Shown piece after piece: positions 33,624 to 46,927 of a DNA stretch of 64,000 bases. This stretch comes from Pagrus major (Eukaryota; Chordata; Actinopteri; Spariformes; Sparidae). Both the position numbers and the translations under genes were made by a program. The stretch is from positions 11,167,664-11,231,663 of the forward strand of contig NC_133220.1 of the NCBI RefSeq assembly GCF_040436345.1. Direction: 5' to 3'. The notes below the pieces were generated by a model, which saw only the letters and a program-made list of their open reading frames with translations, did not search any database and was not told the origin of the DNA. How positions within the stretch are numbered: position 1 is the first letter of the stretch; each line of letters begins with the position of its first letter.

Positions 33624-36600
33624 TCAGACAGTGTCTTCTGTGTTCCTCGCCTCTGCCACCTCCTTTGCAGCATTGTCCCTGTTAGACTTTTGTTCTCTTC
33701 CTCCCACCCTGGCCATCCTCTCCTCCTCTTTCTTCTCTTTGGCCAGCAGTCGGTAGTTGAGTCCCATCCCCGCAAACAGGAAGACACTGGAGACGATGAG
33801 GAGGATCCCGCAGCCCTGGTACGTGTACTTGTAATCATGATAGATGTCTTTGAACCTCCCTGTGAAGACAAAAAAGTCACATTGCATCATTTTTAGTAAC
33901 TGTCAACATTAAAAGGAGTAATTGGTAAGAAATGGCCAGAACACGATTTAAGCTCCAACACTATGGGGGAGAGCATAACCGCCAACTGCTGTTCACAGTG
34001 CTCTTTCTTGTAGCTGCCTAAGCTAGTAGCTCAGTGAGCCGTGGAGCTAAGCCGCTGTATTAGCTGACAGGAGTCTGCCTGGACCAGGACCTCGGATCAT
34101 GGAGGGAGATACCGTGTACAACGGGGCTCAGCTCAACCAGGCTCAGCCGCCTCCCAGTGAACACGGTTGAACACCAGACTGGGACTGAACACCTCTGAGA
34201 CCAACGAATTCCAGTTCAACGATAGGGGTTGCAGTATAGTACATATACTTTGAATTCGGGGAAGAGAACACACGACAGGCAGGGACTGAGAGGCATGAAG
34301 TGGAAGAGCAGCAGGCAGAAACAGTGTGCAGAGCCAGAATACACATCTTACTCTGCGAATTTTAGATTTATTTTGACCAAATCGGGGAAGACTGTGGAAA
34401 GACAAACCGAGACTGTCTTGGGGAGTTTTATTTCCCTTATGATGAGTTTGAATGAAGTGTTTTCTATAATGAGTTAACAAGGGAATTAAGCTCATTTTAT
34501 TTCTGTAAAAGAGAGAAACTTAACTCTTCTGTTCAGTAAGGGTTAGACTTAAAAAAATGTGTAGAAATATTTCCTTTCTGGACATTTTAAAAATTCTGTA
34601 TACCTATTAGACTAATGCTGTGTTCCAGACAATGTTGGAGGTTGGAATTTCCTAGTTGAACAAAAAACTTAATTGACCAGAATAAAATGACATCTCTTTG
34701 GCAAGTGTCAACAGAATTGCACCTTCAGCAGTGCAGCCTCCTTGCATTATAAACAAATTAGAGGAGAAACACACATGACACACGAGGTACAAATACAAAT
34801 ACTGCTGTCTACAAATACACCCTAGTTCCAAGTTGTCTGGTAGGCAGCATACGTTGCAAACTGGCCACTCCTCTTGTCGTACAAAGTGTTATTATGAGAC
34901 AGGATGGGCCGGGGCTAGCTGGTTAGCATGCTAAATTCAGTAGACGTCAACAATGTTAGTTCATTTTTCAATGGTTTAAACCAAAATTCTGTCCATAACC
35001 TACAAATTGCCACTTAAAGCTGTGACATAGACATACATTTAAATTAGTGACAGTGAGCTGATGTACTCACCAAGCAGAGGGGGCCCCAGCAACACAGGAC
35101 CACACTCCACGATAGTGACCAGCCCAACAGCACTGGAGAAGCGCTGGGCTCCCACCAGGTCCATCAAGGTCTCAAACAGCACAGAGCTCAGCCAGCCAAA
35201 AGCAAACCCAAAGAAGATGGCATAAATCACAAAGCCCTTGTAGTCTACTGATATTGGTGCCAGGACGTGGCAAACACCATTGTACAGCACAGAGGCAGCA
35301 AAGAAGTACTGTATCCTGGGCCTGACCCACTTGGTGTTTGCCACAATACCCATTGAGGGCCGGGCAACCATGTCAACAAAAGCCAGCACAGACAAAAGGA
35401 AAGCTGCCTTTTCTTTAGGGATGTCTTTACTTTTTGCATAATTACTGAGAAACACCAGTGGTGCAAAAAGACCGAAAAACATGATAATATTGCCCAGGAT
35501 GTAGAGCAAAAAGCCACGGTGCTTGAACAAAGAGAGGTCAATGAAGCTGTTAATTCTCTGTGACACAGTCCTCCTCTCTGTGGTCTTCTCTGCAGGTTTG
35601 GGTTTTGGTCCTATGGGCCTCATGAGAGACCCTGCGACACAGCAGTTGAAGAGGAGGCCACCCAGGATCAAAAAACTTCCTCTCCAGCCAAACTTATCAA
35701 AGAGCCAGGTGTTTATAGGAGCCATGGTTGAGAGAAAGACTGGGCTGCCAGCCATGGCGATTCCATTGGCAATTGGCCGCTTCATGTAGAAGTACTTCCC
35801 AATCATAGTCAGGGCAGGGTTGAGGTTGAAGGCCAATCCCAAACCTAAAAGAATCAATTAAAACATATATATGAGTTGGTGAACAAGGATTTAAGCAATA
35901 AATTGAGGGATTCATAACAGTTCTTGGTGTTTTTATTTTTAAAGAACACTAGATGGCAACAGTGCACAGGAAAAAATAGGTGACTCATGAGCAAACTTAA
36001 AAATATAGAGTTAAAATTAGGTACCTCCCACCACACCAATACAAAAGTACAGTGCTTGAACAGAGTTGCAGAAAGAGGCAGCAATAAGGCCCAATCCAGA
36101 CAGACATCCTCCAGCCATCATCACAGGTCGACTCCCATATTTATTAACCAGGATGCTGCTGATAGGACCTGAAGAAGCAAAAAACACAATGCATGAACAC
36201 ATATTACAAGCTGAAAGATGGTGATTTCTACCCAATCATGAATACACAGTTCTATATTTAACCACCAGAGAGCTCCAGTGCCACAGCTGTGGCTCAGCGA
36301 AATCAAACAACTTCTGCAATCATTTTTGTCAGTGCTGCACTGCAGTAGATGTGTTCTCATGCCATTAATAATGCGATCTGTCAGGAAAACCATGAAAGCT
36401 GTAATGAAATAAGCATTTATTTTGGTTCAGGGAATCATAAAAATCGACAGAGGAAGAATTTGTTTGTGGATTCTCCTTAAATGGACTCATTTGAAATGAT
36501 TATTGGAAGTGCCTCAGTTCAGACATGTGGGTGGGTGTATAAATGTGTGTGTTTTAAAGGGAAGATCACGGGACTGGTGTGTGTATGGGGTTAAAGCAAC

Positions 36601-39600
36601 AACTGTTAAGTACATTTTTTTTTTGGCACCTTGTGGACTAGTTTCAAAGAAAGAGTGACAGCGTGAGGTAACAATCAATCAACATGTTAATATGCATGCA
36701 TCTAATTCAACATTAACTCAAGAAAATCGTTATGACTTGTAAACACATGACTAAAATGCTCGCAGTGTTCAGGTCACAAAACAAATCTCCATCTACGGCT
36801 TATAACAACCGGCCCTAAATGAGTATGAGGACCCACATGGAAGACACTTCTGCCTTCCTGCCAAATCCCTGCACTGCCCAGTGAACCTAAATAGAAACTG
36901 ACAGTTTTTGTTTAGAGGTTGTCCAGACTCATTTGCCAGCACGGCGCAAGACAAAGGGTTTTTAAATTGTAATGCAGGCAGTCTCCACACTAGCAATGAG
37001 TTCTTTCCTTCCGCCTTGCAGGGAGAGTTGCTTAGGATAAAAAGGTTGGAGACAAACCAATGTAGAATATTATGAATGTAATGAATCAAAAATTGAAGGA
37101 GTACAGAGGTACGCAACAGTAGGTTGTTAATGAACTTCTCCTGCTGATGTGCTCAGAATGTCTAACGCATACGGTAACACACTCAGCTGTCATCTACTCA
37201 CAGCACCGACTTACTTACTTTCAATTACAATGCATAGCTTGCTTTCATCTGTGTATATTTGCATTGAAACATTTGCATTTATTAACAATGTTTAACCTGA
37301 ACATGCAGATTGAGTCCACTGTGGCTCATAACTTGTTCGTACAGGTGCATATCTCACTTTCTTCAGCCATGTAAACCCAAAAAAGTTTAGAGCCATTATG
37401 TGCTGCTACGGATAAAGAATACTGGTAACACTTATTATTAGGGTCTTATTTAGTTTATGTTTAGTATTAGCGTCTTATTAGTGTCCCTTCAATAACATAC
37501 TATTTATGATATTAAATCAGGAGATTTATGTCCATGAATTACAACTTTAAAGGAAAAGTTCATTCAAAAATGAAGATTCACTCATTATCTACTCATCCCC
37601 ATGCTGATGAAAAGAAAAAATTTCTTGAGATTCACAGCATACAGCGTTGCAGTATTCTCCTAAACAACTGAAGTAGATGGAGACAATAACAAAAAAAAAA
37701 CATAAAATGGCTCCATAAAATCCATGTCCTTGTAAACCTCAAGATCCCAAAATTACACCCTTTTTTTACACCCTTTTTTAAGCCAAAATCCTCACTGTAG
37801 CTGCACAGCTAAAAGTGTTAGCCTGTGTTGAGTGTGTAAATAACATCAGCCCCCAGCTACTTGAGGTGTTTAGGAAAATGCTGCATTGCTGTTTTGCTGT
37901 GATACTCCAGAAATGTTTTGTGAACAAAAAAACTTAGATAATTACCTAATTTTCACTTTTAGGTGACCTTTTCCTTCAATATGCTTTGCTCAGTATGGGC
38001 CTTAGAAGGTGGTGCCAGATTCTCATGCTCCCTTTATAACACTTCTATTATAGTGAAAGTGTTAATAGAGTCCAAATACCTTTGAATTAAGTCTTTCTAA
38101 TTAAGAATATGTTTCTAAAATGAAGTCTTGCTCATAGCTAATTCACTCGTAGAACCTGTATGGGTTACTAAGTGCTAAACTACCTTATAACGGCTAAAAA
38201 AAAAGACAGAATGCAACTAATATGTAGGCTAGTAAGCATCTAGTTAATGCTTAACATGTGTACCTCAATATAAAGTGTTACCAAAATATTAAGGTTTAGC
38301 ACTACGCGCTGTCAGTCTCAGTTGTGGGGACATTTGTACAGCTGTCTCTTAGTAAAACACATATATACTTGTATCCTCTTTTAAATCATGATCTTTTATT
38401 GTGATTTTCTATGTGATTAATTCTACTGGATAGCTTGTATTTTATCTCGACCCTGAGTCTGTAATCAAGTTTGAATTGAATTGAAATCAAATTATAACAT
38501 CATATAACTTGAAAGACATATTAGAAATAATCGGATGGTATCACAGTGTAACTCAGTGACCTTTAACCACTGCAGGGAATGTGCTGCTGAACTACAAGCA
38601 GCATTGATTCCTTTATGGGCAACACGGTACGCTCATTGTACAGTAATGAGGGCTTAACTTGGACGTGCAGTTTTGCTCTTTAATAGCAGACATTGCGCAA
38701 CTTACTTGTGTAGACATTGTATAGCAAAGATATAATACAGTAAAGACACGTTTAGATGTAATATGTTCAGGGAAAAATGAAAGCAATTCAAGTCTAACAA
38801 AAAAGTACAATGTCCACTTTTATCTTATTGCTTGCAGGCCAGAATGGAAAATTTGATACAAAGTAATGATGTAATATTTTCCTCCTCACATCAGTTTAGA
38901 GCACTGAAGCAACTTTGCTGAAACTTCCCTGAGATTAAAAAAAGATGCCTAAGTCATCATTTTCCCAGGTTATCACACGTTAGAGTAAAGAAGAGTGCAG
39001 TGTTTTGATTTCAGAGCAGACGGTCTTGAGGGACGAGGAGAGCTCCTTTGAACTCCGCTCTCTCCGTGTTGAATATCACGCACATGAATAGAGCCTCATC
39101 ATCACATGACCGGCCGGACCTGTGTGACATCATCTCACGTCTCTCATCAGGGCTGGAAAACAAGCGAGCCCCTGGTGGTATTCCACTCTCAAAGCACTAG
39201 GGGAAACAATGAGCAGGTATACAAGGCTAAAACCCATTCATGCGCTCCAGGGAAAGATACTGTTGCACCGTTATAAACAACACTTCAATGGAGGAGTTAC
39301 AGTATTGTTTTAGCTCAGTACGAGAGTTTGATTTAATTCTGAGAATCTCTAGCCTGTTGGTGGACAAACCGAGGCTAAAACGCTACAATGAGAGTCTGTA
39401 TTTGATCAAAATGCAATGGATTGGCTTTCAACTGAACACTCCAGGAATAAATCTTTTACAGCTGTGAATTCAATCCATTAATCCTCTTAATGTGCGAAAT
39501 GTCAAGTGTTAACAAACCCCTGTTTTGGCTCACCTCCGCCGTACATGCATGCTAACATGATGGAAGAGATCCAGGACACCTGGCTGCTGGTCACATCGAA

Positions 39601-39750
39601 GATCACCTCAATCTCTTTGAAGAAGACAGTGATGGACTTTGGGAATGCATAGGAGAAGCCAATAGAGATGAAGGCACCAGCTACCACCATCCATCCCCAG
39701 CCACCCTCAGGTGGTGTGTAGCCTTGAGGACCACCGACAGCGGGCGCCAT
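33624..39750 (-). CDS. slc16a1: Monocarboxylate transporter 1 (proton-linked lactate/pyruvate carrier)
   Basis: Complete 456-residue plasma-membrane MCT of the major facilitator superfamily. It carries lactate, pyruvate or ketone bodies with H+, normally with basigin as chaperone. Four coding exons: 39750-39534, 36168-36025, 35844-35071, 33859-33624, phases joining cleanly. The N-terminus [18 protein letters not shown] holds the MCT signature; [15 protein letters not shown] contains the substrate lysine K38. NKYGSRPVM and the exon-3 text [13 protein letters not shown] are MCT1/2-like. D278 and R282 in [10 protein letters not shown] (helix 8) are the known proton/substrate pair. [10 protein letters not shown] and FETLMDLVG favour MCT1. 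The loop between helices 6 and 7 (about 200-222) is some 30 residues shorter than in mammalian MCT1. The tail is charged ([14 protein letters not shown]). The real start is ATG 39750 in GTGAAAATGG; an in-frame GTG at 39756 is not a eukaryotic start. The 5' UTR begins at an acceptor (exon edge 39809), so a leader exon lies upstream. Confidence 0.95.
33950..34480. repeat. Probable interspersed repeat in slc16a1 intron
   Basis: The 500-bp block (GTAGCTGCCTAAGCTAGTAG through ACCAGACTGGGACTGAACAC to CAGCAGGCAGAAACAGTG) has higher GC than the flanking intron and reads like dispersed fish repeats. No second copy occurs in this window, so the call rests on composition and familiarity alone. Confidence 0.35.
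37547..37976. mobile_element. MITE with about 32-bp terminal inverted repeats (AAAGGAAAAGTTCA family)
   Basis: The left end TTAAAGGAAAAGTTCATTCA and the right end, complemented TTGAAGGAAAAGGTCACCTA, are inverted copies over about 32 bp, followed on both sides by AAA-TGAA-ATT words. The body includes the 'tcaaaaatgaagattcactcattatctactcatcc' theme (part), shared with the copy near 45970. Length about 430 bp, no coding capacity. Lies in the large intron of slc16a1 between coding exons 1 and 2. Confidence 0.72.
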
Positions 39751-42539
39751 TTTCACTCACAAAACTCCTCGTCGATTTCAGCACGTTACACAGATACAAG
39801 TGTATCGACCTGTTCAGGAGAGAAGAAAACAGCAAAGGGAACTACTTAATTGTTGGTATTTTTTCTTTTGTTTACTGTTCATAAGCCAGAAGAAGTTTGA
39901 AGAACATGCTATTGTTGAAAAAGTCAATTGATTGAGAGCTAATTGCTCAATAAGTGGTTGAAATGTAGAAGACTTAAGTGAATATAATGATCCATCCACA
40001 TATCAAATTGTAAAACCTCATGTTTTAGCCCTCAGATATGAAAAATATCTTATGAAAAAAGATAATCTTGACACACATAGCTCTTAAGGATCATAATAAA
40101 ACCCTTAATTAACTGATATCTCATTGGACAATAAGAAAAGAGCATTAAAGAGGTAATTCGGAATAAATTTTAGTCAATTTAAAGACCATTTCCACATGAA
40201 ATCAGAGTTATAGCTCAGACATTTTACACAGGTTTCCAAAAGGAAACCAGTTACTTTTAAATTATGTCTCCATCTGGAACATTAACAGGGCACTTTGGGT
40301 GTTTTCCAGGAACTCAGCTGTGATTTTCCATGAATCCGTCCTTTAGCTTCCCTTTTTAAACCTGGATTGTTAAGGTGCACAACTAATTCATGTATTCATT
40401 CATTTTTTATATATTTTTTGTTTTATACAAATGTTTTGCCTTTTAAGTTCCTTTAAGGGTTTATATGTTGTGTTTCATAGTTACAATGGCTATGAATGTG
40501 GGAAGATAACTACCGGATTAACAGTTGCTGAAGTTTTGAATGTGCAAATTTGATGCAAAACTGTTCAGAGCCACTAACGTCAAATGTTTTAAAGCAGCCC
40601 AGTCGCCAGGATAAAATATTGACAGTTAACATTTATGTAAACCACTATTACGCTTACTTACTTGGCACATGTGATAGGCTACTTACCATATAGACATTTC
40701 TGCACAACATGTTGTATCACATTTCCAATACATGTTTATGACCTGACTTTCGTATCGGGAGGCAGAGTGGATGGTCGTGGAGCTACAGGCGGCCAAGCCA
40801 CTGACACAACTGGATATTTTTAAGGAGACTTTGGGACAATTTCTAGCTGTGTTTGTGGGGACAAGTTTTGACGGGAAGTCGGGACATCTCCAGGCCAACA
40901 GGAATTTCTAGCCAAAACATGAACCCCTAACCAAGTGGCCTAAAGCTAACCAGAGCATAAGCACAGCATAGTCACAAGATAAAATTATTGTACCTTAATA
41001 GACATAAAGTTGCAACAATAAGAAAGTTTCAACATATCCATGGGTTGGAGAAACATACTTTGCCGACATTTATTCTGAAGATTGGGTTGTTCAAAGCTGA
41101 AACAAAACACTATGTTAACTTCAAACAGAATTACATATAAAAGTTTTGTTTTTTATCTCTTTAACCTCCAGTAAGTGTTTGTTAGATCTTTTGAACTTTT
41201 AAAAAATGACTTTACCTCTAATAAAGAAATCGATGTTGATGTCTGACAGTATTGATCTTTGTGTTTCTCCACTTGTCTCATGCCCTCTGACCTCTGTTTT
41301 CTCTCATGTGTCTCATCCTCGGCACTAACTGACCAAACCTGCCTTCTAACTCTCCGTTTGCAGTGGGCCTCTTACTTGTTTCACTGTAGTACGTGCTCGG
41401 TTTACTGACCGATAAGTACCTCTGAGTATCTGTGCTTTGCTGATACCTCATGTGTGTTTGGAAAGTGATCATATTTGTCAAAAATATTTCCCTAACTCAG
41501 TGAGAGTTTAAAGAATGATTTTTGCTTTGAATTGCTCTCTGCATGTATTCACTGAACTCCCACCTGCTGATCTCCCACAGTCTCACTTTAGAGGTGATGA
41601 ATAAGAGTCCATCTGCAGAGTCAAACAGCTTACTGTATTGTTTACACAGGGGAGACTATCCAGAGAAAACATCGATCAGAGGCATGAACACAGGTTGAAT
41701 TCATGCTGCTCGATAGCTCAGGGCTATAGTGGGTGATGATATAGTGTTTTTCAGGCGAGGAGGACTTGATGTGGTTGATGAATTGGTTTAGTGCTCTGAA
41801 AACTTATTGGGTAAGCCAGTTGTGTGCAGCGAGTAGTGAATATTTAATGCTTTAAAGAACTTTTGTTATTGAGCTGGGATTTTAGCTGCTGCTCTGCAGC
41901 TGTAAAGGTGCCTCCCTCATTATGCTACAGATGCAATAGGCAATGGAGGTGAAATAAGATTGTATGCCTCTTATTTACTGAAACAGACATTGAGAGTCAC
42001 TTGAAAGAATCACAAAGGAACCACTTGGGCGTAACATATTACATTTGCATATACTGTAGGTAACATACTGTATGAAGTTAAGGATTTGTCAGCATGTAAT
42101 GAAGATTACAGTAACTCCAAACAATGACCTACATGTCTTCTGTTTCAAGCTTTTATTTTAACACCTTATCATCAAGAGGAGGTGGAATTGTTAGAAACAG
42201 TTAACACATACCACGAGTGCCTGCTCATTGTTAAGTGATGTAATGGTGTCACTGGCCTACACACTGGTGATAGATATTTTGAAAGACAGACCAAAACACA
42301 TCGACGATCACCAACTGTAGGACTTTAGAAAACTTGATATTTTTTTTGTTTTCTTTTTTTAAGGGAAAGGTTTATACCAAGAAATGACAGAGACTTCTGT
42401 ATAGAAATAGCTGATTTACTTTTATTTCCCGAGAGTAAAAGCTTGATATCAATCTGTTTGTTTAGTACAGAGCTGGTGTAGGAAGTCTAACTTAACATAA
42501 AAACTGCAACCAGAGGAACACCGTCAGGAGAGGCAAAAC

Positions 42540-43300
42540 AGGCAAATGTTTGCGGCCCCCAAAAAGATTTTGGGAAAAAGGGCCTCTGATGGCAACTCAT
42601 ATTGGCACATTTTGCAGTGACAACTACAAACCTCCCATAAAGGCACTTTACAGTGCATTGATGCTTCCTAAAACCCCCCTCAGTGGGGCACCTTCTGGGA
42701 GAGTGGGAAAATCAGGAAAAAACAGCAACTTTACCCCAGAGGAATGTCTCAAATTGTTTCCTAAGGGGGCCCCACCATGCCATTCCCATTGAATTGCATT
42801 GCTCATTTTTCACAAGTTATTTAGTAATAATAGACTTGAATTTAAATTTCAGCGACTTAAAATTTCAGGATTTTTTGCCAAGGGCTCCAAAAGACTCTAT
42901 AATTGGCAAAGTATGAGATACAATAAGATTTATTAAGCGCCCTCTTACTCTCAATGTATCAAATACGGCAGCTGGGTCAGTGGCCTGACGCTGTAGGTAC
43001 CCCTGTAGCGTCATTGTTTTGAGGCGCCTCTCTAATGTAAACAGTGAAAAAGGACCGCATTGTTACGAGGGTGGTTTGGTTTGATGGCTCATATACAGGA
43101 CTTTCCCCCAGGAGACCTGACTTTGAGTTGTGCGTGTAACCAAAAGTCAAAGAAAAATGCCTTGTTTACATATATGACATAAGTTACGTAACTGAACTCA
43201 CATATTAATTTAACCCAAACCATGATTTTTCACACTAACCCTAACCTAGTAGTTTTGGTGCCTAAACCCAACCAAACTGCGACTTTTTCACAATGTTAGA
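42540..43300. repeat. Probable dispersed repeat block
   Basis: The right part, with ATTTAACCCAAACCATGATT, CACTAACCCTAACC, TAGTAGTTTTGGTGCCTAAAC and CAACCAAACTGCGACTTTTTC, is a very common dispersed text in percomorph genomes. The left part (CAAAAAGATTTTGGGAAAAA to CTAAGGGGGCCCCACCATGC) is GC-richer and may be a second element. No other copy in this window. Boundaries are uncertain. Confidence 0.4.
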
Positions 43301-44732
43301 TATTTCTAATAAACCTGCATTTTATCTGTACATATAAAGGAAGGCAAAAATGACAAACTGTGGTTTTAGGGGGATTTGACATTATATCTAGATCTAGAAA
43401 CTGTTTTTCATTGAGAAAGCAAAGTTTTTCCTGACATGAACTATTTTCAGTGCTTATTGCTCTTTTCCATTTGTTGTCTCCAGCTCTAATAGTCTTTGCA
43501 TGTCTCAAACTCTGGAAAATGTTATGTCATGTGATGGTCATTCAACTGTGGTCACTTTGATAAATAGAAGTCACGGACGCTCTGGATTCCCCTTGACACC
43601 TGTCGCATTTCCCACTCTAAAAACTAAAGGTTGAAGGTACAATAAAGGTCGGTTGAAAGATTCTCACTGTCTGAAAATAGTCACCACACATCCACCAGAA
43701 GGCCTCTCATATAGGACAGTATGCATGGGAAATATTCCTTACTGGCAGCAGAGACAGCGTTGTATTTTTAAAGGATGAAAAATTCAGTAGTTGACATTAG
43801 ATGATAAATGGAGGAACACCTTAAGACAGACAGCACCCCAGATAAAATGGCAAAACCTCCAAAATAATGAATAAAACGGATAATTTCATACTAAGGATTG
43901 ATCGCTCGGCTCTATAACGGAGAGAAAAGTATCAAACAACTCAGTGAAGCCTGCAGAGTTGATTCATTTAAGCCAGGTACAGGAGAATGAAATAAGTAGA
44001 CAAATGCGCTGAGGCACTGACTCTAACACCCCCTCACACTGTAAAGGTCTAAATAAAGCATGTTTGAAGGGGGTGGCCTGAAAGTGCCACACATACGTGC
44101 ATAGAGCAGGGTAGGCTCAGCTGAGAGCATTATAGAAACAGGACAGGATTTGGTGTCACTGCTTAAAGGTTAGGGTCTTGAGAGACATGGGTCACGTACT
44201 CACTGTACCGTTGACCCCAGGCTTGATATTTGAAGTGATGAAAACCTGTTGTTGGACCAACATTGGCAGGATGGCAGCTGAGTCATCCTTCATTAAAATA
44301 TCATCCATTTGCTGTACTCAGGGACCACATTTCTAGACATTCTCTCTAAGAGGTTTTCAGGGAAATACTATAGATGATAAGATTGGTTAGATTTACAGGA
44401 AAAGTAGCCGAAATAATGTTTTATAAGATTTTACATCTTCATTTTTGTGCTTCTAGCAAGACTTTTCATATATTCTCCCTGCAGCCTTGCTTTAGGCCTC
44501 CTATGACCCCAGGTTTTTAATACCACTTATTATCACATCTAGTAAATTTGTCTGATTAATTATGAATGAGAATCACACACTAAATATTTGCTCAGGGAAA
44601 TTGCACACTCACATAATAAGTATTGTTATAACCCTCACAAAGCACTACATCTTTCATGAATTGCCAGCTGAAAATAGACTTATGCAAGTAATTATTTTTT
44701 TAAGTGATGTCTTGGTAATGTTAAATGTGCAT

Positions 44733-44774
44733 GGTGTGTGTTTGTGTGTGTGCGTGTGCGTGTGTGTGTGTGTG
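44733..44774. repeat. (TG)n microsatellite
   Basis: An alternating TG run of about 40 bp with a few GC interruptions (TGCGTG). Confidence 0.9.
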
Positions 44775-45803
44775 AAGCCTGTTCTTACCTTGGCAGGAGT
44801 TCTCAAACGGGGCCAGATGAGCTCTGCAGATAAACAGCAGTCTCGGAGGCACGTTAACACTCTGCAGACATCATTGAATGGGACTGAGCTGTCTCTGAAT
44901 ATGTATGAAATAAAAAAAAAAAATCACTGCATATGTTTCACAGATACTCCAGAAGAAGTGATCTGCAGCTCTATATCCACTGTGACAGTCCAAACGTTGC
45001 CAGTGGCACCTTGATCTCAGACTTAATCTGTTTCCAGCGACTAAAGTGAGGCTGAAAAGTTGAGTTCATTCAGAGCCTGCATCAAACAGCTGGATGATCT
45101 GGACACTATTGTGCTAATGGTGAGGTCAGTCAACTTCTTATTGGCTGTGGGAGGCTTAGTGCCGTGCCTCCACAATGCTTTCTCCACCCCTCTGTCATGT
45201 GCTGAGCTCACACACACATGTGGTTAGAGTAATTCACTGCACTTCACAGCCCTATAGCATGTGTGACCTAAGAGGATATCGAATCATGTCTGCACTCTAG
45301 GAGATAAGATGCTTTCTAAGACTCTCGTTTCCTGCATTAGCTGATTTATCAGTGCTATTCAACTAAATATTAGAAGGTGTAGCTATATGAGAAATCCGGT
45401 TGACTTAAACAACGGACATTGTTTACCGTGACCACCTGAAAGAAAGATTTCTGAGCACTTCAGAGGTCAGATCTGGTTGAGCCTTTCTCCCAAACTCCCA
45501 GAGGAGACATTAATGAATCGCTATCAGAGCTTGGGAAAGGAAAGGCCTGAGTACAGGAGGTTATAGAAACACAAGTGTGTACTTGCAAAGTGCTTCAAAT
45601 TCTTAACAACCTTGAAAATGCATTTGTCTTTGTTAAGTTGTTTTATGTTGTTCCCTCATTTTTTCCACTCCAATGAGGAGTTTTATTGCTTTTCAAACAG
45701 AGGATGTAGTAGAGCACCACCCCACCTACAATTCAGCATTTTCTCCTGGGCTAACATTTATTCACAAGTGCAAAGTGTGAAGAATGGAAATGTGCCATGG
45801 GAC

Positions 45804-45870
45804 ATATACACACACACACACGCGCATGCACACACACACACACGTGCATACACACACGAACACGCTTACA
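45804..45870. repeat. (CA)n microsatellite, interrupted
   Basis: An alternating CA run of about 60 bp, interrupted by CGCGCATG, CGTGCAT and CGAACACG. Confidence 0.9.
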
Positions 45871-45964
45871 GGCATGTATTTATGCAATCAGCAATTCCCC
45901 ACAAACTTTGAACACACACTTTAAAATATTCTAAACACAGGGACTTTTGTTGAATGTCTTACTG

Positions 45965-46195
45965 TATCATTTCAAGTTCACCCAAAAATGAAAATTCAGT
46001 CATTACCTACTCACCCCCATGATGATGGAAAGTTGGGTGAAGTTTTGTGGTCCACATATTTCTGGAGCTTCACAGCAAAAAAGCGTTGCAGAATGTTCCT
46101 CAACAAATGAAGTAGATCGCCGTTAGATCGAACAAAAAGTACCTGTTTTTCCACCGGCATGAATCTGAGAAGATACCACCAGCAGGTTGTCATTT
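45965..46195. mobile_element. Second copy of the AAAGTTCA-type MITE family, one-ended
   Basis: CAAGTTCACCCAAAAATGAA, followed by the words TCAGTCATTACCTACTCACC and CAGCAAAAAAGCGTTGCAG, matches the left half of the element at 37547-37976 in order. No matching right terminus is found, so the copy is truncated by or fused to the tandem block that follows. Confidence 0.65.
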
Positions 46196-46800
46196 AAGGT
46201 TGAGTGACATATCTTAACAACTATCAGATGGATTTACATTACATTTTCTACATATATTCAAGGTCTCTAGAGGACAGATTCTCATTCGTTTGATGAGTGG
46301 CGCCACCAAGAAGTTAAAGTTTTCTCTTACTCAGTGAAGTAAACTCATTCATGATCCAAAGACTTTGATGATCCCCTGACTTGTCCTCTAGCGCCACCGT
46401 CAGGGAGACATTTTAGTTTTTTTAATTAAAATATCTCAACAAATATTGGATGGAATACCAGGACATTTGGTACAGATAGTCATGGTCCCTCAGGATGAAT
46501 GAGAATAACTTTGATCCAACAACCTTTTATCTAGTGCCACCAGCAGGTTAACTTTTGTGCTATAGTGAAATATACTGACAACTATCTAATGAACTGCCAT
46601 TGAATTTCTACATACATTTAAGCTCTCTAGGGGATTATTCTTATAAGTTTGATAATTCTCAGACTTTTACTGTGACACCACCAGCAGGTCAAAGTTTTCA
46701 CTTATTGAAAGTGAAAGATTGGACATTACTGTGACTTGTCCTCTAGCGCCACCATCAGGTTGACTTTTTTGTTTGTATTGAAATAACAGGAAAAGCATCA
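46196..46800. repeat. Diverged tandem block with GCGCCACCA / CACCAGCAGGT motif
   Basis: Three to four diverged repeats of roughly 180 bp, each with the same word order: 'AACTATC(A/T)GATGGA', 'CTCTAG(A/G)GGA', a 'GTTTGAT' stretch and then 'GCCACC(A)(G)CAGGT' with 'AAAGTTTTC'. GCGCCACC recurs at about 46300, 46391 and 46746 and ACCAGCAGGT at about 46180, 46548 and 46680. This is a known style of dispersed fish repeat; the family name is not assigned. Confidence 0.6.
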
Positions 46801-46927
46801 TACACATCTCCCATGATGGACAGAAATGCGATAGATGCTGAATAAAAAAAAAAAGAAATCACAGCACATACACATTTGGATGGAAAATAACAGATACATA
46901 TAGATTGTAAAACACAGGTTTTGGAGC

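Larger units (their letters stand above)
39810..45960. other. Upstream of slc16a1: intron 1 or intergenic, no gene seen
   Basis: The slc16a1 5' UTR exon starts at an acceptor (39809), so part of this interval should be its first intron, but I could not place the leader exon. Contents: AT-rich unique sequence, two repeat-like blocks (42540-43300), a TG microsatellite (44733-44774) and a CA microsatellite (45804-45862). Open frames here are short and lack family resemblance. Confidence 0.45.

Noticed and set aside
44562-45014. 150-codon plus-strand frame
   Set aside because: The frame runs through a (TG)n microsatellite, which translates as VCVCVC. It is not a gene.
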